From: Trichormus sp. M33_DOE_039
GTDB taxonomy: Bacteria; Cyanobacteriota; Cyanobacteriia; Cyanobacteriales; Nostocaceae
Assembly: GCA_015296085.1 (NCBI GenBank)
Contig: DVDT01000081.1
Location: 1 to 54,919, forward strand
Direction of reading: 5' to 3'
DNA length: 54,919 nucleotides
Positions 17,552 through 26,226 of this stretch are shown in pieces. Positions within the stretch are counted from its first letter, which is position 1; the number at the start of each line of letters is the position of its first letter. The notes below the pieces were generated by a model, which was given only the letters and a program-made list of their open reading frames with translations, had not been told where the DNA came from and made no database searches. The position numbers and the translations under genes are program-made.

Positions 17552-18790
17552 TTAGCATAAGCAATTTTCTAGTTGTAAAAGCAAAGTCTGGCGATCCAGA
17601 TTTCTTCCAATCAGCAATAGCTGATTTTTGGGATGATCTTTCCATTCGTCATTATCAAAGGTCAACCGATTGCCGCAAAAATAGAAAATATGCTTTTTGG
17701 GACTTTCATCAAACCACATTATGCCTTTGGCGCGGAAAACATTATTAGGTAATTGATTATCCAAAAAATATTGAAATTTTCTAATGGAAAAAGGCTTGTC
17801 ACTCTGGAAGAAGACTGAGGTGAAACCATCATCAAGATTAAAAACTGTGTCATCATCAAACCAGTCTACATCAAGAATTAACGGCAGTGGTGCTTGCGAT
17901 CGCTGGGTACGCACGATTCTTGCACTGTTGTTGACTTCGTTAATTTTTCGTTCTAATTTTATCAGAGTAGCTTCATCAACCAAATCAGTCTTATTCAACA
18001 GAATAACATCACTGTAAGTTATTTGCTTCAAAGCAGAATCCGATTTGAATAAATCTAAACTGTAATTCGCTGCATTTACTACATTGATGACCGAAACAAG
18101 GCGAGTTAAGTCGCGCAATTTTGTGCTCATAAAGGTGAGCATAATTTCTAAAATGTCTGAGAAACCATGAGTTTCAACAATTAAGTAATCAATTTTTTCC
18201 TTTCTTCCTAAAACTTTATATACTTGCTCAAGCAGAGCATCGCTAATAGTATAATTATGAGATGATTGATGATGTTGATACCTATAAACTATATCTGAAA
18301 GAATAGCAACTTTTCCAAACTCAGCAACTATAACACCAGTTTTTAAGTTTTTTTGGGCTAGATTTTTGAGTATTTCATTAATAAATGAACTTTTACCACT
18401 GCCTAAACAACCAGTTACAATGATGATGGGTAGAGAAGTTTTTGGGAAACTTTGAATAAATTCCGGTAAAAATTCATCCTTAGTTTCCATCCAAACCTCA
18501 AATTGCGGTGCCAATGGTCGCCAATCATTTATTACTTGAGTCTGATCTTCTCTGGTTGCTGATTCAATTAAGATCAAATTTTGTTCAATTTTTTCTAAGT
18601 TATCCTTTAAATTGTTTAAATTAATTTCCTCGGATTCAAGTTGCTTTTTTAATTGAAATTCCCGTGCTGCGTCACTTTCAAGAGCCAATTTTTTTCTTAA
18701 GAAAACCACTTTCTCATGCTGAAGTTCCCACAATTCTTGTAGTGAGTCTCTTTCTTTCTCCCATCGCCGTTTTTGCTCAGGTGATAACAT
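17552..18790 (-). CDS. CobW/G3E-like GTPase with N-terminal coiled coil, lacking CxCC
   Basis: A 412-residue P-loop GTPase of the G3E (CobW/UreG/HypB) group, whose members typically load metals into target proteins. Residues about 1-75 form a predicted coiled coil rich in Lys/Glu/Leu. The G1 motif is VTGCLGSGKSSFINEI, the Walker B-like strand is YLIVETHGFSD, and the G4 motif is LLNKTDLVDE. A CobW C-terminal-type domain ends the protein (FRAKGIMWFDES...FYFCGNRLTF). The GCxCC metal-binding motif expected between G1 and Walker B is missing: the region after VIVAEFGKVAI has no cysteines. The protein may not be a zinc chaperone; its stop lies only three bases from the tRNA-Val end. Partners are unknown. 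Confidence 0.8.
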   Translation of the reverse strand: MLSPEQKRRWEKERDSLQELWELQHEKVVFLRKKLALESDAAREFQLKKQLESEEINLNNLKDNLEKIEQNLILIESATREDQTQVINDWRPLAPQFEVWMETKDEFLPEFIQSFPKTSLPIIIVTGCLGSGKSSFINEILKNLAQKNLKTGVIVAEFGKVAILSDIVYRYQHHQSSHNYTISDALLEQVYKVLGRKEKIDYLIVETHGFSDILEIMLTFMSTKLRDLTRLVSVINVVNAANYSLDLFKSDSALKQITYSDVILLNKTDLVDEATLIKLERKINEVNNSARIVRTQRSQAPLPLILDVDWFDDDTVFNLDDGFTSVFFQSDKPFSIRKFQYFLDNQLPNNVFRAKGIMWFDESPKKHIFYFCGNRLTFDNDEWKDHPKNQLLLIGRNLDRQTLLLQLENCLC

Positions 18791-18977
18791 CTTTGCTAAA
18801 AGCTAGTTTCAGTAAAAACGCAAAGTTACTAATTATATTGTGCTTCACAACACATAACTTTTACGAATTGGGTTAAATGATGTCGATGTATATCATACTC
18901 ATGAAAACTCAGTTAGCTTTCAGCAAAATTCTAGCTGCAAAGAATCTACTTAACTGCGATCGCAACCTTTACCCTCA

Positions 18978-20219
18978 TCAACTAAAAAACTTTTCCACGC
19001 ATCGCACAAATATCTCTACACCCATTCCCAAGGCAGTTTCATCAAAATCAAAGCGGGGGTGATGATGGGGATAGGCTAAATCTTTTTCTGGGTTGGCAGA
19101 ACCGAGAAAGAAGTAACACCCTGGGACTTCTTGTAAGAAAAATGACATATCTTCACCGCCCATAGTTTGGCATTCTGGGACAATGCCCATAGGCGTTTCG
19201 ATCACTTCCTCTGCTACTGATCTCACTAATTCCGCCATTGTTGCATCATTAATTACAGGCGGATACAGTGAGCAATATTCTAAATCATACTTCGCATCGT
19301 GACTTTGACAAATGCCAGCAATAATCTGCTCTATGCGTTGATGAAAAAAGCCTTGGAGTGCAGGGTTAAAATATCTGACAGTTCCTTTCATGGTGGCGGT
19401 ATCAGCAATCACGTTATGAGTTGTTCCCGCATGAAGTGCGCCGACAGTTACCACAGCCGAATCGATGGGATTGACATTCCGCGCCACAATGGTTTGTAAG
19501 GCGGTGACGATGTGAGCTGCAACTAGCACAGAATCAACGGTTTGATGGGGTATTGCGCCATGTCCACCTTTACCTAAAATTGTGCAGTTAAATGACTCTA
19601 CAGCGGCCATCAACGCCCCACTGCGAACGCCCACAGTTCCCAAGGGCAAATTATTCCATAGGTGTAACCCAATAATCGCATCCACATCAGGATGTTTCAG
19701 GACTCCCGCCTCAATCATGGGTTTTGCACCCCCCGGACTTTCTTCGGCTGGCTGAAAGATGATTTTCACTGTCCCAGCAAAATCTTGACGATGCTGTTGT
19801 AAATAATAAGCTGTGCCGAGAGCGATCGCGGTATGTCCGTCATGTCCGCAGGCGTGCATCACACCATCATGTTGTGAACAATAGGGTACTTGATTCAGTT
19901 CTTGAATTGGCAAAGCATCCATGTCTGCACGAATTGCTAGAACTGGGGAGTGGTGAGTGGGGAGTTTTGTACCTTTGATGGTTGCGACTATACCAGTTTG
20001 AGCAATGCCAGTTTGATGGTTTATTCCCCATGCTTGCAGTTTGTTGGAGATAAACTCAGCTGTTAACTTTTCTTGAAAACCTAACTCTGGTTTTTGATGT
20101 AGTTGTCGCCGCCATTCTACTAACTGTGGTTGCAATGAGCGAATTGCTAAACGCACACAGGATAAGTCAATGGAAGTGGGACTGGGAAAGCTAGAAACCA
20201 TAATCAATTCAAAACTCAA
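18978..20219 (-). CDS. M20-family amidohydrolase (N-acyl-amino-acid hydrolase type)
   Basis: A 413-residue metal-dependent amidohydrolase of the M20D group (hippurate/IAA-amino-acid hydrolase-like), cleaving N-acyl amino acids. Two metal-site motifs are visible, ADMDALPIQE and MHACGHDGHTAIALG, followed by FQPAEESPGGAKPMIEAG with the catalytic Glu, the dimerisation (lid) domain from about residue 205 to 320 (GKGGHGAIPHQTVDSV), and the late GGEDMSFFL and HHPRFDFDE blocks. All metal ligands appear intact. No signal peptide is seen. The gene lies 72 bases downstream of bioD on the same strand. Confidence 0.9.
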   Translation of the reverse strand: MSFELIMVSSFPSPTSIDLSCVRLAIRSLQPQLVEWRRQLHQKPELGFQEKLTAEFISNKLQAWGINHQTGIAQTGIVATIKGTKLPTHHSPVLAIRADMDALPIQELNQVPYCSQHDGVMHACGHDGHTAIALGTAYYLQQHRQDFAGTVKIIFQPAEESPGGAKPMIEAGVLKHPDVDAIIGLHLWNNLPLGTVGVRSGALMAAVESFNCTILGKGGHGAIPHQTVDSVLVAAHIVTALQTIVARNVNPIDSAVVTVGALHAGTTHNVIADTATMKGTVRYFNPALQGFFHQRIEQIIAGICQSHDAKYDLEYCSLYPPVINDATMAELVRSVAEEVIETPMGIVPECQTMGGEDMSFFLQEVPGCYFFLGSANPEKDLAYPHHHPRFDFDETALGMGVEIFVRCVEKFFS

Positions 20220-20291
20220 AATTTTTTAGATAGCAGATCTGAGAGAATGGCATGATTTTTGCTGCATACAGAACTACACAGAGGCAGATTT

Positions 20292-20975
20292 TTACAAAAT
20301 ATCTAGCTTTTCTAAATCCAGATTTGAGGCAGTTTGAGCAAGTTTCTCATAGTCAGTTAGGTTATCTAAATGCGGTATACAGCCTAAAACTGGAATGTTA
20401 GTCAGGGATTGAATTAAGTCTTTTGGTGTTAAATCAGTGATTTCATCTTCAGTACGGGGTTGTGTACAGTTGAGGACAATCCCTTTGAGATTTATCTTTG
20501 TTTGTTTGGCTAAGGCGACATTGGCGACTGTATGACTGATTGCGCCTAATTTAACTGGGACTACCAAGACTGTAGGTAAACGCCATTCTCCAGCTAAATC
20601 AGCTACGGTTAATTCGTCGGTAACTGGTGAACCTAAACCACCTAAAGATTCAATTAACAAAAAATCACGCTGCGATCGCAACTTAGTTAAAGCTTGCCAT
20701 ACGATCGCTAAATCTACGGGACGATTTTCTTTCGCAGCGGCGATGGGGGGTGCTAAAGGTGCTTGAAAGTATAGTGGGGTAATTTCTTCAGGTGATTGTT
20801 CTAACTTAAACGCATTTTGATACCATTCGCGATCGCCTACTCCCGATTGAATTGGTTTCATAATCCCCAAGCGACTTTGAGGATGATATTTTTGCCAATA
20901 GGCTGCCAAAACAGTAGTTAAAACAGTTTTACCTGCTTCGGTATCAGTGCCGGTAATTAGTAGTTCTTTTAGCAA
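20292..20975 (-). CDS. bioD: ATP-dependent dethiobiotin synthetase BioD
   Basis: BioD closes the ureido ring of dethiobiotin from 7,8-diaminopelargonate, CO2 and ATP, the penultimate step of biotin synthesis. The 227-residue protein begins with the family's P-loop [21 protein letters not shown], then has MKPIQSG (substrate binding), [10 protein letters not shown] (the usual EGAGG motif is slightly altered) and GIVLNC. Length fits the family. No other biotin gene is nearby. The neighbouring amidohydrolase is downstream on the same strand. Confidence 0.9.
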   Translation of the reverse strand: MLKELLITGTDTEAGKTVLTTVLAAYWQKYHPQSRLGIMKPIQSGVGDREWYQNAFKLEQSPEEITPLYFQAPLAPPIAAAKENRPVDLAIVWQALTKLRSQRDFLLIESLGGLGSPVTDELTVADLAGEWRLPTVLVVPVKLGAISHTVANVALAKQTKINLKGIVLNCTQPRTEDEITDLTPKDLIQSLTNIPVLGCIPHLDNLTDYEKLAQTASNLDLEKLDIL

Positions 20976-21103
20976 GCTGGTTTAAATTGGGATAACCTGA
21001 ATTACTTGAGGGATGAACTTGCGATCGCTCACAAATTACCAACATTTTAATATATTACGGCTGCAATTCTTCACCCCTAAACCCCCATACCCTTACACCC
21101 CAT

Positions 21104-22807
21104 TTATGGTGAATTTGTCGCTTCTGGAATGGGGGTGAATGTGCTATCTAATGGTGGGATTGGTGGGATATTAATCTCCAAGTCAGAAGTTGGGGTGGGT
21201 GTAGGAGTAAGTGTTGGTGTAGGAGTGGGTGTGAATGTAGGTGTAGGTGTGAGTGTGGGTGTGAATGTAGGTGTAGGTGTGGGTATGGGTGTGGATTCGA
21301 TGGGTTTTTCTAAGGCCACACTCAAGTTATAGTCACTAGCGGCTACCCCAGTGGCTAAAGTTAACTGAATAATGTATTTACCAGTATTGGGCAATACGCC
21401 TACATAGTTAGTTACTTGCTGCGCGCTATTATCAATCGGCTGTTGATTGGGGGCTAACACAGTCACTAAAACCCCTTCCCCTTGAATAATAGAAGCAGTT
21501 AACTTGTCTCCCGCTTCGGCAAACAAACTGTATTGAATAATTTGATTAGCTTGGAGAGTATCTTCGGCGATCGCAGTATTGGTATTGTCCAAATTTAGCC
21601 GCTTATTAATAATTACAGGTTCTAGTGTCGGTGTGGGAGTCGGGGTCAAGGTTGTACCCCCTGTCACCACCGGCGAAGGGAAAGTTTGTGGTGGTAATGT
21701 TTCCTCTGGTCGTGATGATGGTTGAGAGCGAATGGAACTAACTAACGCCCAAGAACCAAAGCCAGCTAAAATCACCACAGCACTACCAATTGCACCCAAT
21801 GCTAAGGGATTATCTAAAACTGAACTACTGTGACTATGGGGAATTACGGGGTCTGGTTTGTTGGTTGCAGGTAGCGGTACAGCGTCAGGGCGACGACCCA
21901 CTGCAACTGTCTGCACACGAGAAATTTCCGGGAGAGAAACACCCATCCTCGATTGATCTAATATTTGTAATGCTTGCGTCACCTCCGCTGCATTTTGATA
22001 GCGATTACTAGGAGTATAGTGCAGCATCCGATTGATAATTTGGGCAAAGAGTGCATTCACACTAACCCATCTTTGCCAATTCCAAGTCATTTGATTTTCA
22101 TCAAATAATTCTGCTGGTTCTTTACCAGTTAATAACACTATCGCCGTCACTGCTAAAGCATACAAATCACTACTAGGATAAGCACGTCCCGTTTGCATCT
22201 GTTCACTGGGTGCGTAACCCAATTTGCCCACAGTAGTTACAGGCATGGTAGTTTCTGGAGATTGCAGACGGTTTGCTAGTTCTTTGACTACACCAAAGTC
22301 AATCAAAACTGGCTGCTGATCACCATCACGCAAAATGATATTGTCTGGGGAAATATCACGATGAATTATTCCCCGTCCATGAATATGCTCTAACACAGGT
22401 AATAAAGAGCGCATCAAATATAATACTTCTGCTTCAGTAAAAGTTTGGGCGTAGCCAGTCTTAGACATCGCTTGGCGTTCTGTCAAAATTTGCCGATAAT
22501 TTTTACCCGCAACGTAGTCTTCAACTAAAAACAGGCGTTGGTCTTGCTCAAACCTTTCTCGGAATTTCGGTATTTGTGGATGTTGGATCTGATACAAAAT
22601 ACTGGCTTCCCTGTGAAACAGTTCTTGAGCCTTTTCCCAAGCCGCAGTTCCCGTTCCAGAGGGAATCAATTCTTTAATCGCGCACAGTTCATTAAAACGG
22701 CGTTGATCTTCCGCCAAGTAGGTTCTACCAAATCCCCCTTGTCCGAGAATTTGAATAATGCGGTAACGGTTTTGCAGAACAGTGCCAATAGAAATTGGTG
22801 GTTGCAT
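21104..22807 (-). CDS. membrane-anchored Ser/Thr protein kinase with proline/threonine-repeat stalk
   Basis: A 567-residue eukaryotic-type (Hanks) kinase. The kinase domain spans about residues 14-280, with glycine loop GQGGFGRTY, catalytic Lys in CAIKEL, HRDISPDN loop and LIDFGVVKE. One transmembrane helix (about 335-355) follows. The presumed external part holds a Thr/Pro-rich linker, a compact domain at about 405-490 that resembles a bacterial pre-peptidase C-terminal domain (LPNTGKYIIQLTL), and a C-terminal run of TPTPTPT-like repeats. It probably senses an external signal and phosphorylates cytoplasmic proteins; targets are unknown. The gene stands alone upstream of bioD on the same strand. 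Confidence 0.9.
   Translation of the reverse strand: MQPPISIGTVLQNRYRIIQILGQGGFGRTYLAEDQRRFNELCAIKELIPSGTGTAAWEKAQELFHREASILYQIQHPQIPKFRERFEQDQRLFLVEDYVAGKNYRQILTERQAMSKTGYAQTFTEAEVLYLMRSLLPVLEHIHGRGIIHRDISPDNIILRDGDQQPVLIDFGVVKELANRLQSPETTMPVTTVGKLGYAPSEQMQTGRAYPSSDLYALAVTAIVLLTGKEPAELFDENQMTWNWQRWVSVNALFAQIINRMLHYTPSNRYQNAAEVTQALQILDQSRMGVSLPEISRVQTVAVGRRPDAVPLPATNKPDPVIPHSHSSSVLDNPLALGAIGSAVVILAGFGSWALVSSIRSQPSSRPEETLPPQTFPSPVVTGGTTLTPTPTPTLEPVIINKRLNLDNTNTAIAEDTLQANQIIQYSLFAEAGDKLTASIIQGEGVLVTVLAPNQQPIDNSAQQVTNYVGVLPNTGKYIIQLTLATGVAASDYNLSVALEKPIESTPIPTPTPTFTPTLTPTPTFTPTPTPTLTPTPTPTSDLEINIPPIPPLDSTFTPIPEATNSP
21184..21300. repeat. low-complexity coding repeat (GGTGTAGGTGTG-type)
   Basis: A degenerate hexanucleotide-like tract of GTGTNGGTG units inside the kinase gene. 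It encodes alternating Thr-Pro on the minus strand and is prone to length change by slippage. Confidence 0.75.
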
Positions 22808-23251
22808 GATTCATTAATGGATTGTAGTGGCAACTGGGAAAGAACTCACACTCTCAGATCAACCTCAGCAGTGATAACTGCGGGGTGGGGGTTTAGTTAC
22901 AGGAGAAAGGGGAACAGGACAATGGTGAATGCAAATGTTTCTTTTTCCCTGACCCCCTTTTCCCAAACCACAAATTATTTCTTCAACCCCTACACCCTTA
23001 TACACCTCTTTGTTGACAGACGGCGATATTTTACCTTACACCTCGGTCACTAGGTAAACCCCCCACACACTACCATCAGCAATTTAAACCATAGTGGTCT
23101 AGACAGTCAGACTTTAGGGGCGTGAACAAAAGGTCATTGAAGTCAAGAACGATATTAACCGCTATTTTTCTACATAAAACTCTGGAAATTGATCAAGAAA
23201 GGCAGAGGCCGAAGCGTCTGTGCAACAAGAGAGAGCAAGGGTTTAAGACAC

Positions 23252-23282
23252 CCACTAAATTTTTAATTTAGTGGCTTTTTTT
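23252..23282 (+). terminator. rho-independent terminator-like hairpin
   Basis: A perfect 10-bp stem CCACTAAATT / AATTTAGTGG with a TTT loop is followed by CTTTTTTT. No plus-strand gene ends just before it, so it may end an unrecognised small RNA transcribed from the stretch before it. Confidence 0.6.
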
Positions 23283-23924
23283 AGCAGGGGTTTGAATCCC
23301 CTTCTCCATGAAACCTTCCGCCTTCTGCCAAGAAATATAGTTTTGACATCGTTAATTACCGTGGTAGAATCTATTTGCTCAAAATATTCACAGTAAAAAA
23401 TAGTAAATCTTCTGTCAGTACCAAACCTTGCATCAGGGTGATAAAATCCCCTAAAACCACCCAATAACTTTGTGAAGATAGCATCATCTTTAAATACCAG
23501 ATCAGCAATTATAACGGCGTTGAAAAAATAAAAACAATTGCAGTTATTTACCTTGGCTACTTGCTAAAAATATGCTATTGGCAGTACTACCATATACATA
23601 TATTCGGTAAATATGGTATCTCTACCTGAAAATACAGCCAAGTTTAATAGTTATAGTTCTGTTAGTCTACTCAGCTCTACTAGTCGTGATTAGTAGTAGT
23701 CAAAGATTGCTATTTGGTATTTTGACAGCAAGCGTTCACAACAGTTATGGGAACTCCAAATTACCTAAGCGCATAATTCATCAGTCATGACCGCCACAGA
23801 TATAAAGTTGACCCCTATTCTTAAACAGAAAAATTTTTTGTGATTTACAACCAAAAATATAGTCAGTCAGTTTATATTATAATTTTGCAACCACTATCAT
23901 TTAGACATTGAGTAAACACTACAG

Positions 23925-24089
23925 ATGCCTTCAAAATACTTGTTGGTAGATGTTTTGTTTCCTGAGTGCTATGGCAATCCTCAATCATTCCGTCAGAGTC
24001 GAGAACCCTTGCTTCTCGAAAAAACCAAAGTTATGAATTCTCGGAATTATTACAAATCTAATAGGATTGTTAACTCTGTTCAAGATTAA
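23925..24089 (+). CDS. possible small protein (54 aa), doubtful
   Basis: An open frame of 54 codons beginning MPSKYLLVDVLFPECYGN and ending at TAA. There is no clear ribosome site and no recognised motif. It overlaps a small inverted repeat. I list it because it is the only frame of any length with a plausible start in the prs upstream region; it may be chance. Confidence 0.2.
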   Translation: MPSKYLLVDVLFPECYGNPQSFRQSREPLLLEKTKVMNSRNYYKSNRIVNSVQD

Positions 24090-24365
24090 TTCAGTCTTGA
24101 ATTCAGACATACAATGGATAGAGGCAGCAACCACGAAAAAATGCGGTTTTTTCTTATCACCCCAGGTTTAACTAATGAGACTAGTTTACAGAATTGGTAT
24201 CAGTTCATCTATGGAACGGTTTGTACCACAAGGAAGGGAACATGAGCAACTGATAATTATATTGAGAAATATTTAAACTCATTATCAAAGCTTCAAGAAA
24301 ACTCACAGATGTTTGTTTTGGTCTATTTCCGTTAAACCTACTAAATATCTAGTGCTAATATTGCC

Positions 24366-25382
24366 ATGAATGCACATCGAGGATCTGCTGTACTCAGTTC
24401 TGCCGCTTTTAAAATGCAGCCAGCTGCAACAGGACTGACTGAAAATCACCGCCTGCGGCTTTTTTCTGGTTCTGCTAACATCCAACTTTCTCAAGAAGTC
24501 GCCCGTTACTTGGGTATGGACTTAGGCCCTATGATTCGCAAAAGATTTGCCGATGGGGAATTATATGTCCAAATTCAGGAATCAATTCGGGGTTGTGATG
24601 TTTATCTCATCCAACCAAGCTGCCAACCGGTGAATGACCACTTAATGGAATTGCTGATTATGATTGATGCCTGTCGGCGCGCCTCTGCGCGACAGGTGAC
24701 AGCAGTGCTTCCATACTATGGTTATGCTCGTGCCGATCGCAAAACAGCAGGTCGAGAATCGATCACAGCCAAATTAGTTGCTAACCTGATTACCCAAGCA
24801 GGTGCAAACCGCGTTCTGGCAATGGATTTACACGCAGCGCAAATTCAGGGCTATTTCGATATCCCCTTCGATCATGTCTACGGTTCACCTGTCATCCTTG
24901 ATTATTTAGTCAGCAAACAACTACATGATATTGTAGTTGTCTCTCCTGATGTGGGCGGTGTAGCCAGAGCTAGGGCTTTTGCCAAAAAACTCAATGATGC
25001 CCCCCTAGCCATCATTGACAAGCGTCGTCAGGCGCACAATGTGGCTGAAGTATTGAATGTGATTGGTGATGTTAAAGGTAAAACCGCCGTCTTAGTTGAC
25101 GACATGATCGATACTGGAGGCACGATCGCTGAAGGTGCGCGGTTACTGCGTGAAGAAGGTGCGCGTCAAGTATACGCCTGTGCTACCCATGCAGTTTTCT
25201 CCCCTCCTGCGGTTGAGCGGTTGTCCAGTGGCTTGTTTGAGGAAGTAATTGTCACTAATACAATTCCCATCCCAGAAAGCAAGCGATTCCCCCAACTAGT
25301 AACACTATCTGTAGCTAATTTGTTAGGGGAAACCATCTGGCGGATTCACGAAGATACCTCTGTAAGTAGTATGTTCCGTTAG
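24366..25382 (+). CDS. prs: ribose-phosphate pyrophosphokinase (PRPP synthase)
   Basis: Prs makes 5-phosphoribosyl-1-pyrophosphate from ribose 5-phosphate and ATP for purine, pyrimidine, histidine and tryptophan synthesis. The 338-residue product has an N-terminal extension of about 30 residues relative to typical bacterial enzymes. After it come RKRFADGELYVQI, the ATP-binding flexible loop YYGYARADRKTAGRE, the metal-binding MDLHAAQIQGYFDIP, and the PRPP loop VLVDDMIDTGGT. All catalytic motifs are intact. The upstream region is unusually long (1.56 kb). Confidence 0.96.
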   Translation: MNAHRGSAVLSSAAFKMQPAATGLTENHRLRLFSGSANIQLSQEVARYLGMDLGPMIRKRFADGELYVQIQESIRGCDVYLIQPSCQPVNDHLMELLIMIDACRRASARQVTAVLPYYGYARADRKTAGRESITAKLVANLITQAGANRVLAMDLHAAQIQGYFDIPFDHVYGSPVILDYLVSKQLHDIVVVSPDVGGVARARAFAKKLNDAPLAIIDKRRQAHNVAEVLNVIGDVKGKTAVLVDDMIDTGGTIAEGARLLREEGARQVYACATHAVFSPPAVERLSSGLFEEVIVTNTIPIPESKRFPQLVTLSVANLLGETIWRIHEDTSVSSMFR

Positions 25383-25415
25383 TTTGGGAATGGGGCATGG
25401 GCATTAAAGAAACTT

Positions 25416-26039
25416 TTACTTTGCACCCTCTGCCCCTCCATTTCCTCTGCTCTCTACTAAATCTTCAAGTTCTCTGACTACTCGTGTTAACTCTTCAATA
25501 ATGGCGGTAGTGGGAATTTTTGGGAAAGCATTGATTAGGGTTTGGTAATACCATAGAGTACCGTCTTTTCCTCCCTGGAAGCGTGACCACAGAGATTCAC
25601 CCAGTAAGCGATAATCTTGAAGAATTGAGCGAGCATTATGCAGTTTATCGGCAGCTGATACTAGTAACACTGATGGCGAAGCTGTAGCTAAATGAGCAAT
25701 GTATGCCTCCTTGCGTTGTCGCCAAGGAGGTTTAGGAAGAGTGTCAGCATCAGTGCAACCATCGATAATAGCTGTAACATTTTCACCAAAGCGACTGAGG
25801 ATTTCGTTGCGTGTGACTGCACCGCCTTGGTCTTCTATAGCATCGTGTAATAGAGCTGCGATAGCATCGTGTAATAGAGCTGCGATCGCTTCATCTTCAT
25901 TCGCACCATATTCTAAAGCAATACTCGCAACCCCCAATAAATGGGCAATATAAGGAACGCCAGAACCCTTACGCACTTGGTTGGCGTGCAGTTCAGTAGC
26001 GTAGATTAAAGCTTGGGTAAAGCGTTCAGAAAGCAGCAT
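25416..26039 (-). CDS. HD-domain hydrolase (RelA/SpoT-HD-like) with duplicated HD segment
   Basis: A 207-residue HD-superfamily protein resembling the hydrolase half of RelA/SpoT (MESH1-like), a group that includes (p)ppGpp or NADPH phosphatases. Family motifs are HANQVRKGSGVPYIAHLLGV, the HD motif ALLHDAIEDQGG, RRKEAYIAHL-like QRKEAYIAHL, and LVSAADKLHNARSI. The HD block is present twice as AIAALLHDAIAALLHDAIEDQ because of a perfect 24-bp tandem duplication (25837-25884). Only the second copy is followed by the ED that completes the normal HDxxED motif. The eight extra residues may disturb or leave intact the active-site helix. Convergent with prs. Confidence 0.82.
   Translation of the reverse strand: MLLSERFTQALIYATELHANQVRKGSGVPYIAHLLGVASIALEYGANEDEAIAALLHDAIAALLHDAIEDQGGAVTRNEILSRFGENVTAIIDGCTDADTLPKPPWRQRKEAYIAHLATASPSVLLVSAADKLHNARSILQDYRLLGESLWSRFQGGKDGTLWYYQTLINAFPKIPTTAIIEELTRVVRELEDLVESRGNGGAEGAK
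25837..25884. repeat. perfect 24-bp tandem duplication within an HD-domain gene
   Basis: Two identical 24-base units (ATAGCATCGTGTAATAGAGC plus TGCG) lie side by side, adding eight residues in frame across the HD motif. The lack of any mismatch points to a recent slippage event. Confidence 0.95.
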
Positions 26040-26226
26040 GAGCCATTCAACATTGAAAATTTAAAAGCATTTGTTTATATATCGTAAGCAAACAAGCAAT
26101 CTGACTCTTTTACTCTATGAAAAATAGTAGCGATCGCTAACGGCTTCCTGATGTCTCGTGCAATGATGATCACTAGCTATATCTGGACGATGAAGCACAC
26201 CGGAAAATACGGCGAGGATAAAATCA

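Larger units (their letters stand above)
22808..24365. other. long intergenic region upstream of prs
   Basis: About 1.56 kb without a secure gene. It contains a strong hairpin followed by a T-run at 23252-23282, an 8-bp inverted repeat TACCATAT/ATATGGTA (23588-23618), a 54-codon open frame (23925-24089) of doubtful reality, and the TCGAGAA/TTCTCGA inverted repeat at 23999-24019. Its length suggests small-RNA genes or a long 5' leader for prs, but I cannot name any. Confidence 0.45.

Noticed and set aside
23281-23310. T-arm-like sequence GGGGTTTGAATCCCC followed by CCA
   Set aside because: It could suggest a tRNA end, but no D-arm, anticodon arm or acceptor pairing precedes it; the stretch before it is a terminator-like hairpin.
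23255-23464. 69-codon minus-strand frame
   Set aside because: It overlaps the terminator-like hairpin, lacks motifs and has a highly basic, frame-shadow-like composition.
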